Program-made: the position numbers and the translations under genes
Notes under the pieces: generated by a model
Seen by the model: the letters and a program-made list of their open reading frames with translations, nothing else
Told to the model about the DNA's origin: nothing
Database searches by the model: none
From: Miltoncostaea marina
Lineage (GTDB): Bacteria > Actinomycetota > Thermoleophilia > Miltoncostaeales > Miltoncostaeaceae
Length of the DNA: 64,000 nucleotides
Assembly: GCF_018141525.1 (NCBI RefSeq)
Contig: NZ_CP064655.1
Span: 1,550,001-1,614,000, forward strand
Reading direction: 5' to 3'
Part shown: piece by piece, positions 31,996-40,030 of the stretch
How positions within the stretch are numbered: the first letter of the stretch is position 1
Layout: the number at the start of each line of letters is the position of its first letter

Positions 31996-32942
31996 CCGAT
32001 CGCCTCCACCAGGGCGTCCTCCAGCGACGGCCCGGCGCCGCGCAGCTCGCGCAGGGCCACGCCGGCCTCGGCCACCGCGTCGCGGACGCCGTCGAGCAGC
32101 GCCTCCTCGGAGGGCCCGGCGACGGCGACGGCGTCGCCGTCGCGGCGCTCCGCGCGCAGGCCGCGGCGGACGAGGGCCTGCTCGAGCGCCGCCAGGTCGC
32201 CCGCCACGCGCACGATCACCCCGTCGCCCGCCGCGCCGGCCATCGCCGCGATGGGGCCCGCCGTGACCACCCGCCCGTCGCGCAGCGCGACGACCGCGTC
32301 GCAGGTGCGGGTGACGTCCTCGAGCACGTGCGACGACATCAGCACCGCGATGCCGAGCTCGCTCGAGAGGCGGCGCACGAGGGTCAGCATCTCGTCGCGC
32401 CCCGACGGGTCGAGGCCGTTGGTGGGCTCGTCGAGCACCACGAGCTCCGGCGCGTGCACGAGCGCCTGGGCGAGCTTGGTGCGCTGCTTCATGCCGGTCG
32501 AGAACGTGCCGATCAGGCGCGAGCGCTCCTCCTCGAGGCCGACCTGGAACAGCACCTCCGACGCGCGCAGCACGGCGTCGCGGCGGGGCAGCCCGCGCAG
32601 CTCCGCCATGTGCACGACCAGGTCGCGGGCCGTCATCTCCAGCGGCAGGCAGTCGAGCTCGGGCATGTAGCCCAGCCGCCGGCGCACCTCGCCGGGGTGG
32701 CGGGCGGCGTCGATGCCGAGCACCTCGACCGAGCCGGCGTCCGGCTGCACCAGGCCGAGGATCGTCTTCATGAGCGTCGACTTGCCGGCGCCGTTGGCGC
32801 CCAGCAGGCCGGTGGCCGCGGCGGTGATCTCCACCGAGACGCCGTCGAGCGCCTGCACGGCGCCGAACCGGCGCGCGAGGTCGCGGGTGGCGATCAGCCG
32901 CGTGGCGCTCGGCGCGGGGGCGGTGGGGGCGGCGGTGGTCAC
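31992..32942 (-). CDS. ABC transporter ATP-binding protein
   Basis: A 316-residue ATPase. Walker A is GANGAGKST, the signature FSTGMKQRTKLAQAL, Walker B ELVVLDEPTNGLDP and the H-loop VLMSSHVLED. A C-terminal tail of about 95 residues follows. It is the first gene of the exporter operon. The GTG start is 9 nt from a TAGACT -10 element with no ribosome site, so the operon mRNA is probably leaderless. The two ATPases are clearly related but diverged, so the operon looks like a duplicated ATPase-permease pair. Confidence 0.88.
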   Translation of the reverse strand: MTTAAPTAPAPSATRLIATRDLARRFGAVQALDGVSVEITAAATGLLGANGAGKSTLMKTILGLVQPDAGSVEVLGIDAARHPGEVRRRLGYMPELDCLPLEMTARDLVVHMAELRGLPRRDAVLRASEVLFQVGLEEERSRLIGTFSTGMKQRTKLAQALVHAPELVVLDEPTNGLDPSGRDEMLTLVRRLSSELGIAVLMSSHVLEDVTRTCDAVVALRDGRVVTAGPIAAMAGAAGDGVIVRVAGDLAALEQALVRRGLRAERRDGDAVAVAGPSEEALLDGVRDAVAEAGVALRELRGAGPSLEDALVEAIG

Positions 32943-32950
32943 CCCCGTGC

Positions 32951-32956
32951 AGTCTA
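32951..32956 (-). promoter_or_regulatory. -10 element (TAGACT) of the ABC exporter operon
   Basis: Read on the - strand, TAGACT ends 9 nt before the GTG at 32942. The ino1 terminator hairpin lies immediately upstream. Confidence 0.5.
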
Positions 32957-32961
32957 GAGAC

Positions 32962-32995
32962 GGCCCCGCCCGCCCGCGTCGGCGCGGGCGGGGCC
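32962..32995 (-). terminator. Terminator-like hairpin after ino1
   Basis: GGCCCCGCCCGC (32962-32973) and GCGGGCGGGGCC (32984-32995) form a perfect 12-bp stem with a 10-nt loop, 9 bp after the ino1 stop. It separates ino1 from the exporter promoter. No T-tract. Confidence 0.55.
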
Positions 32996-33003
32996 TCCCG
33001 CAG

Positions 33004-34146
33004 CTACTGGCGGACGGGCTCCTCGGCCTGGTGGCCGGCGGCGGGTGCCGCGCCGCCGGTCTGGCTCGAGCCGTCGCGGCCGGCGATGAACGCCTCGGTG
33101 AGGTCGTGCGCCTCGGCGTCCGGGTGCTGCACCGGCGGGCTCTTCATGAAGTACGACGACGGGCCCTCCAGCGTGCCGCCGATGCCGCGGTCCATCGCGA
33201 GCTTGGCGCAGCGGACGGCGTCGATGACGATGCCGGCCGAGTTGGGCGAGTCCCACACCTCGAGCTTGAGCTCGATGTTGATCGGCACGTCGCCGAAGCC
33301 GGCGCCCTCGAGGCGGATGTGGGCCCACTTGCGGTCCGTCAGCCACGGCACGTAGTCGCTCGGGCCGATGTGGACGTCGTCCTTGGCGATCTCGTCGTCG
33401 AGGATCGAGGTGACCGCGTTGGTCTTGGAGATCTTCTTCGACTCGAGCCGCTCGCGCTCGAGCATGTTGAGGAAGTCCGTGTTGCCGCCGAAGTTGAGCT
33501 GCGAGGTGTGGGCCAGCTTGACCCCGCGCTCGCGCATCAGGCGGGCGAGCTGGCGGTGCACGATGGTCGCGCCCACCTGGCTCTTGATGTCGTCGCCGAC
33601 GATCGGCAGGCCGCGCTCGGCGAAGCGCTGCTGCCAGTACGGCTCGCGGCCGATGAAGACCGGCACGCAGTTCACGAACGCGCAGCCGGCGCGCAGGATC
33701 TGCTCGACGTACCACTTGGTGGCGTTCTCCGAGCCGACCGGCAGATAGCTCACGACCACGTGCGTGTTCGTGTCGCGCAGGATGCCCGCGATGTCGGCGG
33801 TCGGGCCGTCGGCTTTGGTGATGACCTCGGAGAGGTACTTGCCGAGGCCGTCGTGGGTCATGCCGCGGTGCACCTCGACGCCGAGATTCGGCACGTCGCA
33901 CAGCTTGATGGTGTTGTTGGGCTCGGCGAAGATCGCGGCGGACAGGTCCGTGCCGACCTTCGTGGCGTTGATGTCGAACGCCGCCGTGAACTTCACGTCG
34001 CGGACGTGGTAGCCGCCGAGGTCGACGTGCATGAGCCCCGGCACGAAGCCCGCGGGATCGGCGTCCTTGTAGTACTCGACGCCCTGCACCAGGGATGCGG
34101 CGCAGTTGCCCACCCCGATGATCGCTACGTTGACGGTGTCGCTCAC
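33004..34146 (-). CDS. ino1: Inositol-1-phosphate synthase
   Basis: Makes L-myo-inositol-1-phosphate from glucose-6-phosphate with NAD, the entry to inositol lipids and mycothiol-type thiols in actinobacteria. It has 380 residues. The NAD-binding N-terminus [16 protein letters not shown] is standard. The central [12 protein letters not shown] and the [10 protein letters not shown] segment belong to the active site, and the [20 protein letters not shown] stretch is conserved. A GTG start with a GGGAG ribosome site is chosen; the open frame upstream to 34698 is a shadow of the divergent gene. Transcription probably starts in the symmetric divergent promoter at 34196-34226, giving a leader of about 40 nt. 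Confidence 0.93.
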   Translation of the reverse strand: MSDTVNVAIIGVGNCAASLVQGVEYYKDADPAGFVPGLMHVDLGGYHVRDVKFTAAFDINATKVGTDLSAAIFAEPNNTIKLCDVPNLGVEVHRGMTHDGLGKYLSEVITKADGPTADIAGILRDTNTHVVVSYLPVGSENATKWYVEQILRAGCAFVNCVPVFIGREPYWQQRFAERGLPIVGDDIKSQVGATIVHRQLARLMRERGVKLAHTSQLNFGGNTDFLNMLERERLESKKISKTNAVTSILDDEIAKDDVHIGPSDYVPWLTDRKWAHIRLEGAGFGDVPINIELKLEVWDSPNSAGIVIDAVRCAKLAMDRGIGGTLEGPSSYFMKSPPVQHPDAEAHDLTEAFIAGRDGSSQTGGAAPAAGHQAEEPVRQ

Positions 34147-34195
34147 GCGTTGCTCCCTCTGCTGTCGGTGCGGCCCTTGCACGAACTCTTTCGCG

Positions 34196-34226
34196 TTTTT
34201 ACACCAAACGGCCTTTAGTGTAAAGT
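34196..34226. promoter_or_regulatory. Symmetric divergent promoter/operator between ino1 and the recombinase-like gene
   Basis: TTTACAC (34198-34204) and GTGTAAA (34218-34224) form a perfect inverted repeat 13 bp apart in an AT-rich island. On the + strand TTTACA (34198-34203), a 17-bp spacer and TAAAGT (34221-34226) make a good promoter whose -10 ends 8 nt before the GTG at 34234. On the - strand TTTACA (34224-34219), 17 bp and TAAAAA (34201-34196) face ino1. Each -35 overlaps the other promoter's -10, so the two cannot be used at once. Confidence 0.65.
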
Positions 34227-34233
34227 CGCGGTC

Positions 34234-34839
34234 GTGGACCGGCCGCTCATCGGATACCTGCGCGTCGCGCCCCGCGAGCGGGCGGCGGACCGGCCGGGCC
34301 TGGACGCCCAGCGCGCCGAGCTGGAGCGCGCCGCCCGCGAGCGCGGGTGGCGCCTGGTGCGCGTGGAGGAGGACGTCCGCTCGGGGCGCAGCCTCCGCCG
34401 GCCGGGCCTGCGCGCGGCGCTCGCGGCATGCCGCGCGGGCGAGGCCGAGGGTATCGCAGTCGCCCGGCTCGACCGGCTGACCTACTCGCTCACCGACCTG
34501 GCCGAGCTGGTGCGCGAGGCGGTCGACGGCGGCTACACCCTCGTCGCGCTGCAGCCGGAGGTCGACATCTCGGCCGACGGCGGCCGGGCGGTGGGGGAGG
34601 TGCTCGCCGAGGCCGCCACCTGGCACCCGCGCGCGAGCACCACCGTCGGCCGCGCGCTGGCCGGCCGCCCCGGCCGGCCGTCCTCGACGCCGCCGCACGT
34701 GGCCGCGCGCATCCGCGAGCTACGGGGGCAGGGCATGACGCTCCAGGCGATCTGCGACACCCTGAACGCCGAGCAGGTGCCCACGCCGCGCGGCGGCGCC
34801 GAGTGGCGCCCCACCTCGCTGCGCTCCGTCCTGCGCTAG
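34234..34839 (+). CDS. Serine-recombinase homologue lacking the catalytic serine; probable DNA-binding regulator
   Basis: A 201-residue protein with a resolvase catalytic fold (2 to about 125) and a recombinase-type C-terminal DNA-binding segment (about 153-201, [19 protein letters not shown], then [10 protein letters not shown]). The family motif Y-x-RVS reads YLRVAP, so the nucleophilic serine is Ala12. In the LDRLxR motif (residues 79-84) the final Arg is Tyr84, and the Glu-Arg pair after the long helix is lost. Arg10, Asp80 and Arg81 remain. It should bind DNA but not cut it. It is divergent from ino1 behind a shared symmetric promoter, suggesting a repressor of ino1 and itself (inference). 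Leaderless GTG start. Confidence 0.75.
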   Translation: MDRPLIGYLRVAPRERAADRPGLDAQRAELERAARERGWRLVRVEEDVRSGRSLRRPGLRAALAACRAGEAEGIAVARLDRLTYSLTDLAELVREAVDGGYTLVALQPEVDISADGGRAVGEVLAEAATWHPRASTTVGRALAGRPGRPSSTPPHVAARIRELRGQGMTLQAICDTLNAEQVPTPRGGAEWRPTSLRSVLR

Positions 34840-35135
34840 CCGCCGGCCGGGTCCAGCAGCCCCTCCAGGCCCGGGGCGGCGCGCACCGGCCGGTACTCGC
34901 GCACCTCGTACTCGGACATGCCGGCCGCGTGGAACGGGTCCTCGCGGATCATCTCCCACACCTCGTCGACGCTGCCGGCGCGGGCGAGGATGAGGCCGCC
35001 GACGAGCGGCTCCTCGCGGGCGGTCAGCAGGATCCGGTCGGCGTTGCGGCCGATCCAGGCCTTGTGCTCCTCGAGGAGGGCGTCGACCTCCTCGATCGGC
35101 CTGGTGTAGCGGGCGAGCAGCACGAACATCGGCAC
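34836..35135 (-). CDS. YciI family protein
   Basis: A 99-residue ferredoxin-like-fold protein. FVLLARYTRP at the start, REEPLVGGLILARAGSVDEV and the DPFHAAGMSEYEVREYRPV segment match the YciI/YCII family, in which an active-site His (here DPFHAAG) and Asp are conserved. Some members act as dehalogenase- or isomerase-like enzymes; the role here is unknown. The stop codon overlaps the convergent recombinase-like stop as CTAG (34836-34839). ATG start chosen from MPMFVLLAR. Confidence 0.82.
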   Translation of the reverse strand: MPMFVLLARYTRPIEEVDALLEEHKAWIGRNADRILLTAREEPLVGGLILARAGSVDEVWEMIREDPFHAAGMSEYEVREYRPVRAAPGLEGLLDPAGG

Positions 35136-35154
35136 GGCCTCCCTGGTCGGCGGT

Positions 35155-35625
35155 TCAGCGGGGGATGGGCTCCCAGACGAGCTCGGCGAAGTCGATCACG
35201 AAGTCGACGCGGGCGCCCACCACGCCGCGCGCCTCGACGGGGCCGTCCTGCGGGCGGAACTCGCCCGTGCCCACGCAGACGACGTCGTTGAGCCAGGAGT
35301 AGCGCCCGTCGCCGCAGACGTGGGTCCCCGCGACGACGATCTGCCGGCCCTCCGGCGGGTACGGGCGGGCGAACCCGCGCCAGTCGAAGACGATCGTCGC
35401 GCCGTCGTCGGTCTCGATCGCCCCCTGGATGTCGGGCAGCGCGTTCTTGTCGACGCGCGAGCGGGGGTGGTTGGCGGCCGTCAGCCGGCCGGTGACCCGG
35501 CCCTCGACGGTCCCGTCGGCGACGAAGAAGTAGTGCCCCTCGCTGCCGGCCTCGCCCTCGAGGACGGTCCCGCGACCGCCGTCGGGGTAGCGGAACACGG
35601 CGCGGTAGAGCGGTTCGAGCCTCAT
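35155..35625 (-). CDS. DUF3237-type protein
   Basis: A 156-residue beta-rich protein starting MRLEPLYRAVFRYPD. The GTVEGRVTGRLTAANHPRSR and YSWLNDVVCVGTG segments resemble the DUF3237 family, whose function is unknown. It may form an operon with the YciI gene, which begins 19 bp downstream. The ATG start is supported by the family-like N-terminus; a far longer open frame upstream is a shadow crossing the repeat array and the C5-epimerase gene. Upstream lies the 48-bp tandem repeat array, so its promoter, if local, is in the first 55 bp. Confidence 0.65.
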   Translation of the reverse strand: MRLEPLYRAVFRYPDGGRGTVLEGEAGSEGHYFFVADGTVEGRVTGRLTAANHPRSRVDKNALPDIQGAIETDDGATIVFDWRGFARPYPPEGRQIVVAGTHVCGDGRYSWLNDVVCVGTGEFRPQDGPVEARGVVGARVDFVIDFAELVWEPIPR

Positions 35626-35681
35626 GGGTCCTCCCGGGGGTCGGAGCGCATCGTACGTCGTCGCCGTCGGCGCACGGGCCG

Positions 35682-35933
35682 GCGCCGAGTGGCGCGCGGG
35701 GGGATCCGCGCCGAATGGCGCCCGCGGACGGCGACAAGTGGCGCGCGGGGGGTCCGCGCCGAATGGCGCCCGCGGACGGCGACAAGTGGCGCGCGGGGGG
35801 ATCCGCGCCGAATGGCGCCCGCGGAGGGCGACAAGTGGCGCGCGGGGGATCCGCGCCGAATGGCACGCAGGAACGGCGCCACGTGGCGCGCTCGGCCGAC
35901 GCGGAGCGGCCCGCCCCCGGCGCCGAGTGGCGC
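35682..35933. repeat. Tandem palindromic array, about 48-bp period made of two ~23-25 bp half-units
   Basis: Copies of a core GCGCC-N4-GGCGC (or GCGAC-AAGT-GGCGC) begin at 35682, 35708, 35731, 35756, 35779, 35805, 35828, 35853, 35876 and 35920. GAAT and AAGT spacers alternate in the middle of the array. Steps are 23 bp and 25-26 bp in alternation, giving a 48-49 bp super-period. The copy at 35876-35889 (GCGCCACGTGGCGC) is a perfect 14-bp palindrome. The 368-bp gap 35626-35993 contains no gene. Confidence 0.9.
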
Positions 35934-35993
35934 ACGCGGTCGACGACGATCGGCGCGCGACCCACGGCGGCCCCCCGGGACACGCGCCGGCGG

Positions 35994-37514
35994 TCACCGC
36001 GCTGGGCACGCCACGCCCGCCCGCTCGACGTAGCCCTGCCAGCGGGCGGCGACGTCGGCGAAGCCGAGATCGGGATAGGTGACGGCCAGCCGTCCCAGTA
36101 GCCGGACGTGGTAGCAGTGGTAGTTGAGGTCGGCGAGGTACGAGCGCCAGGGCCGGCCGGGCGTGAGCAGACCGTAGAGGCTCCACGAGCCGGTGTCGTG
36201 GTCCGGGAGGTGGCGCGCCAGGCTGGCGGCGCCGCGGTCGGCGAGGTCCCGCGCCAGTCCGGCGGCCGTCGCGGCCACGGCGCCGCCGCCGGGGGCGCGG
36301 TCGAGCGCGGCGGCGGCGCCGCGCAGGTTGAGCAGCGTCACCATGAAGCCGTTGAGCGCGCCGCCGGTCCAGGGCTCCGCGCCCGGGTAGGCGCGCTCCA
36401 CGTACCAGGGCGCCGGCGGGTGGCCGGCCGCGGTCGAGACCATGCTGCGCACGCCGCCGCGGTCGACGTCGACCGTGAGGGCGGCCAGCGCGAGCAGGGC
36501 GGCGCGGGCGAAGGCCGCGTCGCCCGTGCGCTCGGCGGCGTAGGCCATGACGAGGGCCACCCGGGCCTGCGCCATCCCGGAGGGGCCGGGCACGATCGCG
36601 GCCGGGTCGCCGGGGAGGTCGTAGTATTCCCACACCAGGAAGCGCCGCGCGCCGGCGCGCCGCTCCACGCCCATCGAGAGGAGCGCCGCGGCGAGCCCCT
36701 CGGGCGGCACGTCGGCGTTGAGCCCGCGCCAGCGGCCGGTGGTGGCGACGGCGTTGACCGCGAACGCCTGACCCGCCCGGTAGGTGAGGATCACCCCGTC
36801 GGCGTCGCGCAGCAGCACCCGGGCGGCGGGCGCGGCCCGGCGCGCGTACCACCATGCGTTGGCACGGAGGGCCCGCGCGATCGTCGCCCGCCGGCCCGGC
36901 GGGGCCGAACCCCCCGGCCCGAGCGCCTCGCGCCACAGCGCCAGCAGGCGCCGGATGTCCGCCTCCTCGACCGACCCCGGCGCCGCCCGCCCCAGCGCCG
37001 CCACGAGCTGCCGGCGCGCCGGCTCGTGCCCCGTGGGCGCCTCGCCGGCCGGGATCGCCACGCCCTCGGGGGGCGGCGCAGGCTCGGCCACGGCCCGCGG
37101 GGGCGGTGGCGCCGGAGCCGGATCCGGCTCCGGTTCCGGCGCGGGCGGGGCGGGCGCGCGCCCGCGGGTCGTGGCGGGAGGGCTGGCGGGGCCGGCCGGC
37201 GGCTCGGCTCGCGGCGGCCCCGGCGGGCCCGGCGGGAGCGGCGCCCCCTCCGGAGGCGGCACGGGGGCCGGCGCCCGCTCGCGCTCCCCCTCCGGCCGCG
37301 GCGGCGCGGGCGCGGCCGGCGACGGCCCGGACGGGGGCTGCTCGAGCAGCGCCTCCTCGGGCGCGGCGGCCGGCGCCACGGCGGCCGCGGCCGGCGCCGG
37401 GCCCGCCGCGGGCGACGGCTCTCCGGCCAGCCACGCGGCCCCGGCGAAGCCGATCACGGCCGCGCCGAGCCCGACCGCCGCCAGCGCGGCCAGTTGGCGC
37501 GGGGGGACCACCAC
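35994..37514 (-). CDS. Membrane-anchored D-glucuronyl C5-epimerase-domain protein
   Basis: A 506-residue protein: an N-terminal membrane anchor (residues about 7-30, LAALAAVGLGAAVIGFAGAAWL), a Pro/Ala/Glu-rich extracytoplasmic linker to about 165, then an alpha/alpha-barrel domain. The latter has WYARRAAPAARVLL, FLVWEYYDLPGDP, PSGMAQARVALVMAYAA, WTGGALNGFMVTLLNL, DTGSWSLYGLL and YHCYHVRLLGRL, which match the C-terminal domain of D-glucuronyl C5-epimerase (heparan/heparosan-modifying enzymes). A surface uronic-acid polymer is a plausible substrate (inference); no capsule genes adjoin. GTG start. A longer anchor-to-domain linker than usual is notable. Confidence 0.72.
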   Translation of the reverse strand: MVVPPRQLAALAAVGLGAAVIGFAGAAWLAGEPSPAAGPAPAAAAVAPAAAPEEALLEQPPSGPSPAAPAPPRPEGERERAPAPVPPPEGAPLPPGPPGPPRAEPPAGPASPPATTRGRAPAPPAPEPEPDPAPAPPPPRAVAEPAPPPEGVAIPAGEAPTGHEPARRQLVAALGRAAPGSVEEADIRRLLALWREALGPGGSAPPGRRATIARALRANAWWYARRAAPAARVLLRDADGVILTYRAGQAFAVNAVATTGRWRGLNADVPPEGLAAALLSMGVERRAGARRFLVWEYYDLPGDPAAIVPGPSGMAQARVALVMAYAAERTGDAAFARAALLALAALTVDVDRGGVRSMVSTAAGHPPAPWYVERAYPGAEPWTGGALNGFMVTLLNLRGAAAALDRAPGGGAVAATAAGLARDLADRGAASLARHLPDHDTGSWSLYGLLTPGRPWRSYLADLNYHCYHVRLLGRLAVTYPDLGFADVAARWQGYVERAGVACPAR

Positions 37515-37547
37515 CCCCTCATACCACGGGGGCGGTGGTCCCGGCTG

Positions 37548-39794
37548 CTACGCCTCCTCGGCCGCCGGCCGGCCCGGGGCCGCCGGGCGCGGGCGGTCGG
37601 CGTCGTCCACGAGCACCGTGGGCGGCTCGATCGTCAGGCGCGGCAGCGCCCGGTCGAGCCAGCGCGGCATGTACCACATGCGCTCGTCCATCAGGTGCAT
37701 GATCGCCGGCACGATGATCAACCGCACCAGGAAGGCGTCGATCAGGATCGCCATCCCGAGCGCGAGCCCGAACTCCTTGATGATCCGGTCCTCGCCGAGC
37801 AGGAACGAGAGGAACACCACGGTCATGATCAGCGCCGCGGCCACGACCACCCGGCCGATCGCCGCGATGCCGCGGGTGATGGCGGGGCGGGCCCCGGCGC
37901 CGAGCGCGTACTCCTCCCGGATGCGGCTGGCGAGGAACACCTCGTAGTCCATCGACAGCCCGAACAGGATCGAGAACACGATCACGGGCACGAACGACTC
38001 GATCGGGCCGGTGCGGTCGAGGCCGATGAGGCCCTGCAGCCAGCCCCACTGGAAGACCGCGATCAGGATGCCGAAGCTCGCGAACGCCGAGCCGAGGGTG
38101 GTGATCGAGGCCTTCAGCGCGACCACGATCGAGCGGAACGCCATCGACAGCAGCACGAACGTGATGCCGATCACCGCCATCAGGAACAGCGGCAGGCGTT
38201 CGTAGATGCGCTGGGCCACGTCCTCGAACGCCGCCGTCGGGCCGCCGACGAACGCGGCGGCACCCGTGCCCTCCAGCGTGGCCGGGATCACGTCGCTGCG
38301 CAGCTCCTCCACGAGGTCCTGCGTGGCCGCGTCCTGGGGCGAGGTGGTGGGGTAGACCGTCACGATGCCCGTGTCGCCGGCCTCGTTGGCGATCGGGTCC
38401 GGGACGTTCTCGACGCCGTCGACCCGGCGGAACGCCGCGGCGAGCCGCTCGGCGCCGTCGCCGCCGGCGCCCTCGTCCACCGCGACCAGCAGCGGGCCGT
38501 TGAAGCCCGCGCCGAAGCCGTCCACGAGCAGGTCGTACGCCTTGCGCGTCGTCGTGTCAGGGGGGGCCGACCCGGCGTCGGATGCCCCCAGCTGCGCGTC
38601 GAACACCGGGATGCAGAGCACCAGCACGAGCACCGTGGCCGCGATGCCGAACTTGTGCGCGTTGCGCGTCACCAGGCGGCCCCAGCGCGCCACGGGCGAG
38701 CGCTCCTGGGCGGCGAGCGAGTCGTCCTTCGGCTTCATGAAGGGCAGCCGGCCCGTGTCGATGCGGTGCCCGAGCAGGCTGAGGATGGCGGGCAGGAGGG
38801 TGACCGCCGCGGCGACGGCGGTGACCACCGTGATCGCCGCCCCGAGGCCGAGCTTCGTGATGAAGTCGAGCCCGATCACGGCCAGGGCCGAGATCGAGAT
38901 CGCCACCGTGATCCCGGCGAACAGCACGGCCCGCCCGGCGGTGGCCGCCGCGATCGCCGCGGAGTCCTCCGGGGAGTGCCCGTCGTGGAGCGCCTGCCGG
39001 AAGCGGGTGACGATGAACAGCGCGTAGTCGATGCCCACGCCGAGGCCGAGCATCGTGGCCAGCACGGGCGTGATGGTGTTGAAGTTGCTGACCGCCGCGG
39101 CGAGCAGCAGCAGGGAGGTGCCGAGGCCCACCGAGATCAGCGCGAGCACGATCGGCAGCCCCGCGGCGACCGCGCTGCCCAGCATCACGATCAGGATGAT
39201 GATCGCCGCGACGATGCCGAGGAGCTCGCTGGTGCCGGTCTCGACCGGCTGGGCGGCCTGGATGACCTGCCCCGCGAACTCGAGCTGGACGCCCGAGCCC
39301 TCGACGGCCGCCAGCGTGTCGTCCTGGAAGCGCTCGACGTCGTCGACCGGCACGTCGAACGCGGCCTCGGAGAACTGGACGTCCGAGAACGCCACGCGCC
39401 CGTCGTCGCTGAGCTGCCCGCCGGTCCCGGCGAAGGGGTCGCCGACGTCCTCGACGCCGGGGATCCCGCCGGCCGCCGCCAGCGCGCGCTGCACGGCCTG
39501 GCGGGACGCGCCGCCGTCCAGCCGGCCGTCCTCGACGGCGAAGACGAGCTGGGCCGAGTCGCCGGCGCGCTGCTCGAAGCGCTGCTCGAGCAGGTCGGTG
39601 GCGCGCTGGGCGTCCGAGTCGGGGATCGTGAACTCGTCCACGAGCGTGCCGCCGGCGGTGGCCGAGGCGGTCACGATCGCGGCCGCCGCCACGATCCAGA
39701 TGAGCACCGTCCGCCAGCGGTGACGCGCGCACGCGCGCGCCAGGCCCGCGAGCGCGCCCTCGTGCCGGTGGTCCATCTCTCGGTGCTGGCTCAT
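37548..39794 (-). CDS. MMPL/RND family transporter
   Basis: A 748-residue inner-membrane exporter of the MmpL type with about 12 spans arranged as 1+5, then 1+5, around two external domains. Proton-relay Asp-Tyr pairs are seen in LGVGIDYALFIVTRFR and LFGLSMDYEVFLASRIREEY. The N-terminus RHRWRTVLIWIVAAAAI is typical. Such proteins export lipids, siderophores or drugs; the substrate is unknown. The ATG at 39794 follows a weak GGGGACC; the open frame upstream is discounted. The divergent gene is a PilZ protein 236 bp away. Confidence 0.9.
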   Translation of the reverse strand: MSQHREMDHRHEGALAGLARACARHRWRTVLIWIVAAAAIVTASATAGGTLVDEFTIPDSDAQRATDLLEQRFEQRAGDSAQLVFAVEDGRLDGGASRQAVQRALAAAGGIPGVEDVGDPFAGTGGQLSDDGRVAFSDVQFSEAAFDVPVDDVERFQDDTLAAVEGSGVQLEFAGQVIQAAQPVETGTSELLGIVAAIIILIVMLGSAVAAGLPIVLALISVGLGTSLLLLAAAVSNFNTITPVLATMLGLGVGIDYALFIVTRFRQALHDGHSPEDSAAIAAATAGRAVLFAGITVAISISALAVIGLDFITKLGLGAAITVVTAVAAAVTLLPAILSLLGHRIDTGRLPFMKPKDDSLAAQERSPVARWGRLVTRNAHKFGIAATVLVLVLCIPVFDAQLGASDAGSAPPDTTTRKAYDLLVDGFGAGFNGPLLVAVDEGAGGDGAERLAAAFRRVDGVENVPDPIANEAGDTGIVTVYPTTSPQDAATQDLVEELRSDVIPATLEGTGAAAFVGGPTAAFEDVAQRIYERLPLFLMAVIGITFVLLSMAFRSIVVALKASITTLGSAFASFGILIAVFQWGWLQGLIGLDRTGPIESFVPVIVFSILFGLSMDYEVFLASRIREEYALGAGARPAITRGIAAIGRVVVAAALIMTVVFLSFLLGEDRIIKEFGLALGMAILIDAFLVRLIIVPAIMHLMDERMWYMPRWLDRALPRLTIEPPTVLVDDADRPRPAAPGRPAAEEA

Positions 39795-39998
39795 GAGGTC
39801 CCCGGTGCTCGTCGTGCGGGGCCGCGCGGGCCCCCGGGCGGCGGCATGCTGCCACAGGCCGCGCGCGGCTGGGTAAACCGGGCGCAAAGACGGCGCTGCC
39901 GCCGGTAAAGGGCGCGCAAAGCCCGTCGCCGCCCGCCCGGCTCTGCGCACGGGAACTGATGTTATGTCGCACAGGGCGGACGGGTCGCCCTCGCCCAT

Positions 39999-40004
39999 TA
40001 GGAT
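39999..40004 (+). promoter_or_regulatory. -10 element (TAGGAT) before the PilZ gene
   Basis: TAGGAT is followed by an AGGAGGTG ribosome site (40015-40022) and the ATG at 40031, so this transcript has a leader of about 20 nt. Confidence 0.5.
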
Positions 40005-40030
40005 GCGGTCGACCAGGAGGTGCCGCCCCC

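Noticed and set aside
34234-34839. Mobile element or integrase
   Set aside because: The resolvase-like protein has lost its catalytic serine, and no transposase, attachment-site duplication or inverted terminal repeats flank it.
35155-37434. A 759-residue - strand open frame covering the repeat array and epimerase gene
   Set aside because: It is a low-complexity Arg/Gly/Ala translation except for its last 156 codons, which are the DUF3237 gene; the rest is a shadow.
36108-39908. A 1266-residue + strand open frame
   Set aside because: Antisense to the MMPL transporter and the C5-epimerase gene; composition is Arg/Gly/Asp-rich and matches no family. Long antisense frames are expected at this GC content.
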